Shown here one piece after another: positions 15,527 to 24,200 of a stretch of DNA of 26,232 bases. The notes under the pieces are model-generated. The model was not told where the DNA came from, did no database searches, and saw nothing but the letters and a program-made list of their open reading frames with translations. Each line of letters begins with the position of its first letter. Within the stretch, counting starts at the first letter, position 1. A program made the position numbers and the translations under genes. Origin of the DNA: CADEDH01 sp047971245. Its GTDB lineage: Bacteria; Actinomycetota; Acidimicrobiia; Acidimicrobiales; SZUA-35. The stretch lies in contig JBKDZN010000197.1 of assembly GCA_047971245.1 (NCBI GenBank), positions 1-26,232 of the forward strand, read 5' to 3'.

Positions 15527-16923
15527 GCCACGTCGAGATTCAGGGCGATCCGGGCGCCGGGTGGCTTCTCAAGGTACGCGATGAGGTCCAGCTCCGAGGC
15601 CCCGTCCGCGGATCCACCCGTGCGCGATGTGCCGCTCAGGCCGTCGAGACGGAGGGCCAGTACGGTCGAGTCATCGGATTCGACGAAGCGTTGGACGGCC
15701 ACAAGCAGATCCTCCCTACTCACCAGCTGGACCACGGCGGGGGAGTGGGTGTTGATGATGATCTGGCGGAGCGGATTGTCGGGGGCCGGCGCCTGGCCGG
15801 GATCCACGGCCAGGTCTTCGATCAGTTCGACCATCTGGTTGAGATTGGCGGGGTGGATGCCGTTTTCCGGTTCCTCCATGGTGATGAGGCCGGTCGCCTC
15901 CGGATCTTCCAGGATCGTGCACAGAGCGAGGAACCGCAGGGTTCCCTCCGACAGGGATCGGGCCGGCAGGCGCCCGCGGTGTCCCTCTTCCACCACGACG
16001 TCGAGCAGCTCCCGCACATCGTCGACATCGACGTGCAGCGAACGGATATCGAGACCTGCCAGGCCGGATAGTCGGTTGGCGATTCGGGCGTAGACATCCT
16101 CAGGCGAGGACGGGTCCTGCGCCGAGCTCGCGATCCTGAACAGAGCGGCCGCGAGATGCCGTCCACCGCTCGTCATGGTGCGAGGATCAGTGAAGCGGTC
16201 AGGGGTCCGGAGGGCCGACGGTTCGAGCGCGAGCCGCCGCCAGGACTGGAACTCCCGTCGCAGGGCGAGAATCGTGGGGTCGTCTGCGGTGTTCACCGTG
16301 GACACCACCGTGGTCGAGGCGCCCGTTGGAAGGGCGCGCCGGGGACGTCCGCGGCTCCCGCCGTCCTGGTGCACGGTGATGCGCCCCTTCTCCACCTCGG
16401 TCGAGATGAAGGGACCGCCCGATCGCCGGCCGAAGACCACGGCGGACCGGAAATCCCTGACGCTGTGGGGGAAGTGGATATGACGGTGGGCGTCGCCGAC
16501 GTTGATGTGGCGAAGCTCCTCCCGGTCCACGACGAGGTGGCCCTGGTGCGCACCACGCTCCGGGGGTCGGAAGCCGATCTCGAGCTCATACCGCAGCAGG
16601 GTGATCGTCGGCTTGGCCTCCACCCCGAAATCGTCGGTGACCAGCCCTGGGACGATCACCTCGGCGGCGAACGACATCGACCGTTCCATTGCTCCGTTGG
16701 CGAACAGGTGGTTTGGCTCGCCCCCCCGGTCCGACCGGTCCGAACGAACCAGCTGGGCGGCCTCCTGCAGCGGACGGTCGGCGATCAGGGAGAGGAGCTC
16801 GATGGCGTCGAAGACGTTGGACTTGCCGACCCCGTTCTGGCCGGCGATGCAGGTCAAGGGTCCGAACTCGGTCTTGAAGCCGAGCAGGTTCTTGAATCCA
16901 TCGACCTCGAGACGCAGCAACAT
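15523..16923 (-). CDS. AAA ATPase of the RecF/OLD-like (AAA_15/AAA_21) group
   Basis: 466 residues. The N-terminus MLLRLEVDGFKNLLGF is typical of RecF/OLD-like proteins, with Walker A GQNGVGKS (28-35), an ABC-type signature SLSEGTLRFLAL near 325-335, Walker B GLITMEEPENGIHP near 347-360 and the switch His in INTHSP near 392. No Toprim nuclease domain is fused. Relatives serve in DNA repair or in anti-phage pairs with a nuclease or effector. Start 16923 follows TAGGCT by seven bases; upstream in-frame codons overlap the next gene's leader. By eye it is less G+C rich than its neighbours and has varied codons, suggesting transfer. The overlapping downstream gene appears truncated, so the system may be inactive or use a partner elsewhere. 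Confidence 0.85.
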   Translation of the reverse strand: MLLRLEVDGFKNLLGFKTEFGPLTCIAGQNGVGKSNVFDAIELLSLIADRPLQEAAQLVRSDRSDRGGEPNHLFANGAMERSMSFAAEVIVPGLVTDDFGVEAKPTITLLRYELEIGFRPPERGAHQGHLVVDREELRHINVGDAHRHIHFPHSVRDFRSAVVFGRRSGGPFISTEVEKGRITVHQDGGSRGRPRRALPTGASTTVVSTVNTADDPTILALRREFQSWRRLALEPSALRTPDRFTDPRTMTSGGRHLAAALFRIASSAQDPSSPEDVYARIANRLSGLAGLDIRSLHVDVDDVRELLDVVVEEGHRGRLPARSLSEGTLRFLALCTILEDPEATGLITMEEPENGIHPANLNQMVELIEDLAVDPGQAPAPDNPLRQIIINTHSPAVVQLVSREDLLVAVQRFVESDDSTVLALRLDGLSGTSRTGGSADGASELDLIAYLEKPPGARIALNLDVA

Positions 16924-16930
16924 CGACCCC

Positions 16931-16936
16931 AGCCTA
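16931..16936 (-). promoter_or_regulatory. -10-like box TAGGCT, leaderless
   Basis: TAGGCT on the minus strand lies seven bases before the ATG at 16923 of the ATPase gene, which supports that start. Confidence 0.55.
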
Positions 16937-17065
16937 CGACGCCCGTTCGGGCCGTGCCGTCGACGTGAGCCGGTGTCGGCGGCTGCACTAGGTTGCGGGA
17001 ACGAGGCCCGGGGTCGCCGACCGTGGGCTGCCACAACGCCCGAACCCACATCGAGGGGGAACCCC

Positions 17066-17860
17066 ATGTCCGATGCCGTGCTCTACGAGGTGACCGACGG
17101 GGTCGCCCTCATCACGCTCAACCGCCCCGACCGGCTGAACGCCTGGAACGGCGACATGCACACCGGCTACTACGACTCGCTCGATCGGGCGGCCGACGAC
17201 CCGGCGGTGAAGGTCATCGTCGTCACCGGCGCCGGCAAGGGATTCTGCGCCGGAGCCGACATGAGTGTGCTCCAGGCCGTCGGTGACGGTGGGGGAGGCG
17301 GGGAGCGGGACACCCGCAACGCAACCCACGCCCTGTCAATTCCCAAACCGGTTATCGCCGCCGTCAACGGCGCCTGCGCCGGACTCGGGTTCGTCCAGGC
17401 CGTGGCCTGCGACCTCCGGTTCGCCGCCGCCGGCGCCAAGTTCACCGTTGCCTTCAGCCGCCGGGGCCTGATCCTGGAGCACGGCCTGTCCTGGACGCTG
17501 CCCCGCCTGGTCGGGCAGTCCGTGGCCCTCGATCTGTCCCTGTCCGGGCGTGTCATCCTGGCCGAGGAGGCCCTGCAGCTCGGTCTGGTCAACCGGGTGG
17601 TGGATCCGGCCCAGCTCATGGACGAGACCATGGCCTACGCCCAGGATCTGGCGGCCAACGTGTCCCCGACCTCGATGGGGGTCATGAAGTACCAGATCTA
17701 TCACCACCCGCAGCTCGCGGTGGCCGAGGCGATGGGCCAGTCCAACACCTTCATGGTGGACTCCCTGGCCCGGTCCGACTTCAAGGAAGGGGTCGCCAGC
17801 TTCGTGGAGAAGCGGCCCCCGACCTTCGCCCCGCTCGACCGGGCGGTCATTCCCGACTGA
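17066..17860 (+). CDS. Enoyl-CoA hydratase/isomerase family protein
   Basis: 264-residue crotonase-fold protein. Oxyanion-hole segments are GFCAGADMS (59-67) and VNGACAGLG (100-108). As in the crotonase at 3347, the two hydratase Glu positions are lost (Val110 and Phe130), but here Glu138 in LILEHGLSW takes the isomerase-type place that the other paralogue fills with Asp. An isomerase or a specialised acyl-CoA reaction is therefore more likely than plain hydration. A Gly-rich loop (74-79) lies between the two oxyanion segments. GAGGGGGA at 17053-17060 is a good ribosome binding site six bases before ATG 17066, so this gene is not leaderless. Convergent with the selenoprotein gene. Confidence 0.88.
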   Translation: MSDAVLYEVTDGVALITLNRPDRLNAWNGDMHTGYYDSLDRAADDPAVKVIVVTGAGKGFCAGADMSVLQAVGDGGGGGERDTRNATHALSIPKPVIAAVNGACAGLGFVQAVACDLRFAAAGAKFTVAFSRRGLILEHGLSWTLPRLVGQSVALDLSLSGRVILAEEALQLGLVNRVVDPAQLMDETMAYAQDLAANVSPTSMGVMKYQIYHHPQLAVAEAMGQSNTFMVDSLARSDFKEGVASFVEKRPPTFAPLDRAVIPD

Positions 17861-17865
17861 GGGCG

Positions 17866-17903
17866 TCGGCCTGGCTCCCGGTTTCAGCCGGGGGCCAGGC
17901 CGA
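17866..17903. terminator. Strong 16-bp bidirectional terminator hairpin
   Basis: Positions 17866-17881 pair with 17888-17903 over 16 bp, with a single G-T wobble pair, around a six-base loop. It is the strongest hairpin seen in the window. It starts five bases after the crotonase stop, and it overlaps the last codons of the opposing selenoprotein gene, whose TGA stop (17884-17886) lies in the loop. Confidence 0.75.
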
Positions 17904-18909
17904 GGCAGACCCGGCACTGGTCCTCGAAGGCCACGGCATCGGCGGCGGCCCGGTCGGCCTCGTTCTGGTACTGGGGCTGATCGGACCGACCGGTGCGGGA
18001 GTCGCCGCTGGGTTTGCCCGAGGATCCGAGGTTCTGACGTTTCCGGCTCCAGCCCAGGGGGTTGGCCTTCCAGGCGTCGTCGACGTAGTGGTAGGGGAGA
18101 TCGACGATGGTTCCCGGCTCGGTCATGGCGAGACCGGCGGCGATGCCGGTGCGGAGGATCGTGCGCTGGCCGTCGATGTCACCGGGCAGGCCGGTGGTGT
18201 GCCCGAGGGGCAGGTCGACGAAGACCGAGCGGGGTGGGTTGGCCCGTTCGGTGATGCTGCGGGCCGAGGTGAACACCAGGGTGGGGATCCCGGCGGCTTC
18301 GAGGTGGCGTGCGATCAGACCGACCGACTGGTGGCAGACCGGTCAAACCGGGACGAGCAGGACCAGGTCGGGTTCCTGGGCTCGGCACTGCTCGACGATC
18401 AGCGGGGCCGTCTGTTCCTCGAGTCGGCGGACCGAGTAGATGCCGCCCATGAAGGCGTAGGCCTCCGGGGTGATCCCGCCGATGACGCCCTCCGAGGCGA
18501 GCTCGCGCAGCCGGGTGAGTGGGAACACACAGTTCGGGTCGTTGCGGGCGTCGGTCTGGTCGTAGGCGAAGTGGGCGGTGCGCAACTCGGCGTCGTCGAC
18601 ATCGGAGGCGATGACCCGGATCGAGGTGTCGTCCTTGGTGTGAAACGCCACCTGACCCTGCCGGTAGAGGCCACCGGAGCCGACGAGGGTGACGCGCAGG
18701 TTCTCCATGGGTCGCTGGATGGGCACGAAGGCGGCCGGTTCGGGACGGTCCGCCCATCGGTAGGCGTCGTAGCCCAGCGAGTCGTACAGGTTGCGGGTCT
18801 CGGCGATGTAGTCGGCGGCGGGCAGCGGTGATGCGCCGTCCTGGAGGGTCTCGGCCGGCTCCGGCGCCGAGGCGCCCGCCGCTGGTGGAGGATTCGACCC
18901 AGTCGTCAT
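17884..18909 (-). CDS. Selenoprotein of the glycine/sarcosine/betaine/D-proline reductase B family
   Basis: 341 residues if the in-frame TGA at 18345-18343 is read as selenocysteine (residue 189). Both sides keep the same frame and coding character: EPDLVLLVPV, then U, then PVCHQSVGLIARHLE. The resulting UPVC (189-192) is a UxxC redox motif at the end of a strand, as in PrdB/GrdB-like proteins. Upstream, AHFAYDQTDARNDPN and FPLTRLRELASEGVIGG also fit this family. A second redox pair, CRVC (332-335), lies at the very C-terminus. Read conventionally, this would be split into a 188- and a 130-residue protein. The real stop is also TGA, so recoding must depend on context. Whether it reduces amino acids or is a redox enzyme of other function is open; selA, selB, selC and selD are not in the window. 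CACAGT six bases before the ATG is an imperfect leaderless box. Confidence 0.82.
18322..18345 (-). promoter_or_regulatory. Recoded TGA with candidate SECIS-like hairpin
   Basis: On the minus strand the recoded TGA is followed by GACCGGTCTGCCACCAGTC and GGTC, which can fold as a bulged hairpin: GACC with GGTC, a bulged G, a G-C pair, a U-U mismatch, then CTG with CAG closing a CCAC loop. A bacterial SECIS lies directly 3' of the UGA, though its loop is usually further downstream, so a different fold in the next 40 bases is possible. The hairpin is hand-drawn and untested. Confidence 0.35.
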
Positions 18910-18953
18910 GTCCCGACTGTGGCACGCGACCGTGATGGGGAAAAGCCGGGCGT

Positions 18954-18984
18954 GGCCCCGAAGGGCCGGGGACCGTCGGCGGTC
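18954..18984 (-). terminator. Tandem hairpins after the diguanylate cyclase gene
   Basis: In the direction of the minus strand, GACCG-CCGA-CGGTC (18984-18971) overlaps the stop codon. It is followed by GGCCC-TTCG-GGGCC (18967-18954), whose C(TTCG)G is the very stable UUCG tetraloop in RNA. Together they should end the cyclase transcript before the selenoprotein gene. Confidence 0.55.
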
Positions 18985-19900
18985 AGGGGCCGCTGGTGAC
19001 GGGCTTGTGGTCGGAACGCCACCGGGTCCGGCCCGGGTCCCGACGCCGGCTCCGGTACATGTTCCAATCCGCCCGGTTGAGCAGTTCGTCGGGCACCGAG
19101 CCGGGCCCGGCGACCGCCCACCCGCACGACACCGTTACCCCGGTGCCCCGGTCGTTGAGGTTCCGGTTCAGCGCCGCGGCGAGTTCGTCGCCCCGCTGCA
19201 GGGTGTCGCCGTCGAACGCGGCCACGAACTCGTCACCACCGATCCGACCGACCATGTTCTGGCCCTCGATCTGGGTGAGGGTCCGGGCCACCGCGATCAG
19301 GACGTCGTCGCCGGCCCGGTGACCGAACTGGTCGTTGATCGCCTTGAACCGATCGATGTCGACGAATCCGATCAGGAACGGACCCGAGCATTCGCTCACC
19401 TGCTCGTTCAGGTACTCCATGACCCCGCGCCGGTTGAGCACACCGGTCAGGTCGTCGTGCAGCAGATCATGCTCGGCGCGTTTGGCGGCCAGGATGACGT
19501 CGGTCAGGTCCCGCCCGATCGACATGAAGCCGAGCAGATGCCCGTCGTCGGAGAAGAATCCCTGGTCGGTCCATTCGTGCCAGCGGAGCTGCCCGTCGGG
19601 GGTCATCGACTGGTGGACGTTGCGGCGGACCGAGTCGTCGGGGGTCATCGACTGGATGCGGTCGAGCTGGCCGCGCACCCCGTGGGCGACCGACACGTCG
19701 ACGTAGTCGAACATGCTCCGGCCGATCATGTCCTCCGGTTCGGTGGCGTGGAAGGCGGCGTAGGCCCGGTTGACATAGAGCAGCCGGCCTTCGGGGGTGA
19801 AGCGGCAGACCAGGTCGGGAAGCTCGTGGATGAGGTAGCGGGCGGACGCGTCCTCCCAGTCCTGCTCGGGCACGATGCCGTTGTCGAGACGGGGGGCCAC
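18983..19900 (-). CDS. PAS-GGDEF diguanylate cyclase
   Basis: About 305 residues, making cyclic di-GMP from two GTP. A PAS domain (about 20-135: ARYLIHELPDLVCRF through GHLLGFMSIGRDLTDV) is followed by a short linker helix and a GGDEF domain with VDIDRFKAINDQFGHRAGDD (180-200) and an intact GGDEF at 222-226 (numbered from the TTG at 19903). The product-inhibition I-site RxxD is absent, with E-G-Q-N in its place, so feedback control is probably lost. No membrane segment, so it is a cytoplasmic sensor; PAS ligand unknown. No ATG is available at the N-terminus: a TGA two codons upstream leaves TTG 19903 or GTG 19900, and GTG is used here. No EAL domain nearby. Confidence 0.87.
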   Translation of the reverse strand: MAPRLDNGIVPEQDWEDASARYLIHELPDLVCRFTPEGRLLYVNRAYAAFHATEPEDMIGRSMFDYVDVSVAHGVRGQLDRIQSMTPDDSVRRNVHQSMTPDGQLRWHEWTDQGFFSDDGHLLGFMSIGRDLTDVILAAKRAEHDLLHDDLTGVLNRRGVMEYLNEQVSECSGPFLIGFVDIDRFKAINDQFGHRAGDDVLIAVARTLTQIEGQNMVGRIGGDEFVAAFDGDTLQRGDELAAALNRNLNDRGTGVTVSCGWAVAGPGSVPDELLNRADWNMYRSRRRDPGRTRWRSDHKPVTSGP

Positions 19901-19954
19901 CAACCATCAATCGGCAGGCTTGCGGCCGACTTGAAGGGGAACGGGGTGAAGCCG

Positions 19955-19973
19955 CCGGCCCGCACGGGGCCGG
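19955..19973 (-). terminator. Hairpin after the geranylgeranyl-reductase-like gene
   Basis: CCGGCCC (19955-19961) pairs with GGGCCGG (19967-19973) around a five-base loop, nine bases beyond the stop of the flavoprotein gene at 19982 and before the cyclase start. Confidence 0.5.
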
Positions 19974-19981
19974 GGTCCCGC

Positions 19982-21247
19982 TCACCGGACCGGGGACGCG
20001 AAGCGGGCCCCGGGGGTCTGCCACCAGGATCGGTTCCACCGATCGGGGGTGATCACCAGCGCCCGGGGGTAGTCCTCGAACAGCCACCGGCCGAACTGCC
20101 GCCGCGTCCAGCCGGTGCTGTCGACGGTGCGGATCGCCGCTTCGGTGGCCCACCGATTGCCGAGCACGGTGCTGAGACCCCGGGCGAACCGGTGGTCGCG
20201 CACCATGGTGCGAGTCAGGTCGTCCCGGTACCGGCGGGCAGCCGAGTCGGGTTCGGCCGGTCCGGCGTCGGCCAGGCTCGTCACCGCGGTCATCCCGGTG
20301 GCGAGCGCCTGACCGATGCCCTCACCGGTCATCGGATCGGTGGCCGCAGCCGCGTCACCCGCGAAGAACACCCGACCCACCGTGGGGGGAAGGTCGCCCA
20401 GCCGGGCCGGTATCGGCCACGCCTTGTGACGCCCCTCGGGTCGGGCGTCGGGCCCGAGCCACTGGGCGATGTGAGGTCGCTGGAGCAGCTCCGGCCACAG
20501 CCCGGCCATCTCCTGCACCCCGACACCGGCCCCGCGCTGGATGCCGAAGCCGACATTGACCGCCCCGTCGGCGAGGGGGAACGACCAGGCGTATCCGGGC
20601 AGCAGGTCGGGTTCGAACCAGACCACCAGGTGGCGGCCGGCTTCGCCCGACACGTCCCGCATGTAGTGGCGGAAGGCGTGCCATTCTCCCCGGTAGCCGG
20701 GCGCGTTCGCCCCCAGGAGCTTGCGGGTGGGCGACCACATCCCGTCGGCGGCCACGAGGTACGGGGCCGTGATGTCGACCGGGCCGACGGGCCCGTCGAC
20801 GGGCCGGGCGGTGATCTCGACCCGTTCCGGCCCGGAGTTGACCCCGGTCACCTCGTGGCCCTCCAGGATGGTGGCCCCGGCCCGTCGGGCCAGGTCGACC
20901 AGGGCGGCGTCGAGCTCGGCGCGGCGGCACACGGCGGCGTAGGCACCGTGACCGCGGGGTAGGGGGAGGACCGCGGTCACTCCCCACGGGCTGCGGAGCT
21001 CGACGTCCTCGATGGGCATCCAGCTGGGGGTGGCGGCGGGATCGAAGCCGAGACCGGCCAGATGGCGCAGGGCGGAGGTGGTGAGCCCGTCACCGCAGCA
21101 CTTGTCCCGGGGGAAGCGGGCCCGGTCGACGACCACGACATCGAGGCCGCGCCGGCACGCAGTGATGGCGGCCGCCGTGCCGGCCGGTCCGGCTCCGGCC
21201 ACCACCAGGTCGGCGGATCGGGGTGGTGGGCCCGAGTGTGTGGACAT
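19982..21247 (-). CDS. Geranylgeranyl reductase family FAD-dependent protein
   Basis: 421-residue flavoprotein of the GGR/p-hydroxybenzoate hydroxylase-like fold. The FAD-binding GAGPAGTAAA begins near residue 17, DKCCGDGLT is the Cys motif of geranylgeranyl reductases, and GDAAAATDPMTGEGIGQAL is the second FAD motif. Family members hydrogenate isoprenoid double bonds in quinone tails, carotenoid or archaeal-type lipids, or in polyprenol carriers; related oxidoreductases are also annotated this way, so the substrate is open. The start is backed by TACCCT eight bases upstream. The gene follows the VanW gene by 26 bases in the same direction, and its own box lies in that gap. Confidence 0.87.
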   Translation of the reverse strand: MSTHSGPPPRSADLVVAGAGPAGTAAAITACRRGLDVVVVDRARFPRDKCCGDGLTTSALRHLAGLGFDPAATPSWMPIEDVELRSPWGVTAVLPLPRGHGAYAAVCRRAELDAALVDLARRAGATILEGHEVTGVNSGPERVEITARPVDGPVGPVDITAPYLVAADGMWSPTRKLLGANAPGYRGEWHAFRHYMRDVSGEAGRHLVVWFEPDLLPGYAWSFPLADGAVNVGFGIQRGAGVGVQEMAGLWPELLQRPHIAQWLGPDARPEGRHKAWPIPARLGDLPPTVGRVFFAGDAAAATDPMTGEGIGQALATGMTAVTSLADAGPAEPDSAARRYRDDLTRTMVRDHRFARGLSTVLGNRWATEAAIRTVDSTGWTRRQFGRWLFEDYPRALVITPDRWNRSWWQTPGARFASPVR

Positions 21248-21255
21248 CCCTGCCG

Positions 21256-21261
21256 AGGGTA
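21256..21261 (-). promoter_or_regulatory. -10-like box TACCCT, leaderless
   Basis: On the minus strand TACCCT lies eight bases before the ATG at 21247, inside the 26-base gap after the VanW gene, so the flavoprotein may be transcribed separately from it. Confidence 0.5.
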
Positions 21262-21273
21262 CGGGGCCCGACC

Positions 21274-24200
21274 TCAGTTGCCGTCTTCGGGGGTGGCGTC
21301 GGCCTCCGGTGTCGTCGACGCGGTCGGGGCCGTCGAGGTCGGGCTGCTGCCGGACTGGTCGTTCGCCCCGCTCGTCGAGGTGGGCCCGGCGGGTTCCGGC
21401 TCAGGCGCAGGGCGGGTCGGGTCGCCGTTGCAGTCGAGACCCTCGGCCGGGCGGTAGACGGCGAAGACCGAGTCGTTCTTCACCGATCCGTCCGGGTAGC
21501 GGCGGGTTCTCGGTGTGGTGTAGCGGTTGCATTCCCCCTGGGCCGAACGCTGCAACTCCCCGGCGGTGACCTCGATGTGCTTGGTCGAGTAGAACGTCAC
21601 CGTGATCGACGAGGAGGTGTAGCGGGGCCACACCAGGATCCCGTTGTCGGTGGTGTTCTTGATGGACAGGTCGGGGGCCGGGAACGAGATCGTGGCTTCG
21701 CGACCCCGCGGATAGCGGGGGATGTACAGCGAATGTGACTGGTAGGTGTTGTAGTCGACCCCGGCGAAGAAGGCGGCGTTGAAGAAGGTGGTGGCGAACT
21801 GGCTGACCCCACCGCCGACCTGCTGCTCGAGGACACCGTCGGCGATCGCCCCGTCGGCCACGAACCCCTTCGCCTCGGTGCGGCGGCCGACATAGCCGTT
21901 GAGGGAGAAGTTCTCACCGGGCCGGATGACCGCGCCGCGCACGATGTCGGCGATCCGGTGGATGTTGGTGACCCGAGGCTGGCCGGCCGGATGTTCGGTG
22001 GTGAAACTCGAGACCTCCTCGATGATCCCCAAGGCCTCGAGCTCGGCCACCCCTTCGTCGGGGCCGACGATCTCCGGTTCCAGCTCGACGGTCCGGGCCG
22101 CGGGGTCGTCCTCGCCGTCGTCGGCCGGCGGCACCCCCTGCCTGAGCTGGTCGTCGATCCCGGCCACGGACTCGGCCGAGCAGCACACCACCGTCTCGGA
22201 GGCGGGGATCACGATCGGCACATTGTCGACCACGTCGAAGTGGGCCCGCTGATCCTCTGACCCGAGACGGGGGAACAGCGGCTTGAGCCCCTCGAGGGCT
22301 CGGTCGTCGTCGATCGTCCAGCTGGGGTCGTCTCCCGCGGTGACGGCCGGTTCGGTGACCACCCAGTCCCGCAGGGTGGCTGCGTCGACGTCGGCGGTCT
22401 GATCGAGCACCCGGATCTCGGTGGTGCCCTCGGTGGCCGCGTTGGCCTCGTCGGCCACGGTCTGCATCTGGGCGTTGCTCACCGTCGGTTCGACCACGAC
22501 CGGGTCGACCACGACCACCAGGTCCCCGGGCGGGTCCTCGGCCGGGTCGGCGTCGGCCTCGGAGAGGGCGGTGGTGAGCCGCTCGGCCAGCTGGGCGGGG
22601 TCGACGTCGACGCCGGTCGATCCGGGCATGACGGCCAGGGCGTCGTCCTCGATGACCAGCATCGGGTCGGCGATCCGGGGCAGCCCGGGACGGAGCACGT
22701 CGGCCACCGCCTGCTGGGCGCCCTCATCGGGCACGGTGTAGTCGAGGGGCACGGTCTCGTCGCGGAAGAACGTGCCGACCCAGACGAAGGGTCCGGTGAG
22801 CGGGTTGAGGACCCGGCGCGACCCGAGGGCATCGTCGATGATGGCGTCACGATCGAGCACGGCGCCGAGGGAGGTTGCGTCGGAGGGCACCGAATCCTCG
22901 CCGACTTCGACGGTGACCTGCTGATCGGCCAACTGGGCCTCCAGGTCGGTGGTGACCGTCTCGAGGCGGGCCCGATCGGCTCCTCCGATGGCCACCCCGT
23001 CGAGGGCGGTGTTGCGGGTCACCTGACCGCTGGTCCGCAGCAGATCGACGGCCCAGGCACCGTAGAACAGCAGGAGTAGGGCCAGGACGCCCAGGAGGAC
23101 CCGTCGGCCGGTGGACCTCTTCCGCCGCTCGCCGGGATCATCCGCGACATCGATCTCGGGAGCGTCGTCGGTGCTCTTGGCCGCGACGGCGGGAACGGAC
23201 CCGGGTATCGATCCCGCCGGTGGTACGACACCGATCGGGGCGGTGCGCGCCTCCCGGGCCGGCGCCTGATCGGCTCCCGGCGTGTTCACCGATTCCAGGG
23301 TGGTCGCCTTGGACGGGGCCATCGGCTTGGTGACGGTGGGTTGGAGCTCGGTGGTCTCGGCCCGGTTCGGGGACCCATCAGCCCCCCCATCGGGTGATGG
23401 CCCGCCCGGTGCCGACTGGTCGGCCTTCTGGGTGGGGGCAGGCGACTGGGCCTCGTCAGCCGCGGTTGGCGCGGCGACGGCGGGCCCGACCGGTGCCGGC
23501 TTCGCCCCGGCGGGCGGCGACGGGCTCGCTGTCGGCTGATCGGGTTTCGTGCTCGGGCCGGACCCGGACGGACCGGCGGGCCGGGACGCGGTTTCCGTCG
23601 CCGGCGAGGTCGTTTCCGGCCGGCCGGGAACCGGCGGCGTCTCCCCGGTCGGCGCCGGGGTGTCACCGGGTACCGGTGGGGTGGGCCCGGTGAGGGACCG
23701 GAGGTCGGCCGGCCCGGTCGGGGGGATCATCGGTGGGGTGTTCGACGGGGTCGCCCGCCCGCCCGGTGGCCGGGCCGCAACCGGACCGGCCGGCGCGGGT
23801 CCCGCCGGGGCCGACCCGCGGCCGATGTCGACCACAGGGTCGTCGAGCCCCGGGGTCAGGGGCGCATTGACGGCCGGGTCGGCCAGGAACTCGTCGGCGG
23901 AGATCGGACCGGTTCCGACCGTCGGGGTACTCGGCGACCCCGCCGAGGAGGCGGGCTTCCCGCCCGCGTCGGTGCCGGCCGGGTCGGCGGGAGCTTCGGC
24001 GGTGGTGGCGCCCGGTCGGTCGTGGCTGGTCACATCGACTGCCGGCCCGGTGGTCGCCGCCGCGGGGTTGTCGTCGCCGGCCGCCGTGCCGCTTGCCGCC
24101 GTGGTGTCGGCCGCGTCGTCGCCGATCGGGTCATTGCCGGCCGGGTGGGTACCGCGGGAGCCGGCTCCGTCGCTCGGGTCGGTAGCGGTTTCGCCTGCGG

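Noticed and set aside
18343..18909. A complete 188-residue protein followed by a separate 130-residue protein from 18276
   Set aside because: Both lie in one frame split by a single TGA at a redox motif; the second lacks its own start signals and begins mid-domain.
17884..18909. Pseudogene made by a nonsense mutation
   Set aside because: The stop is exactly at the Sec/Cys position, it is TGA rather than TAG or TAA, and no other damage is visible on either side.
18908..20962. 684-residue open frame on the plus strand
   Set aside because: It is antisense to three well-supported genes and has the Gly/Pro/Arg-rich composition usual for shadow frames in high-GC DNA.
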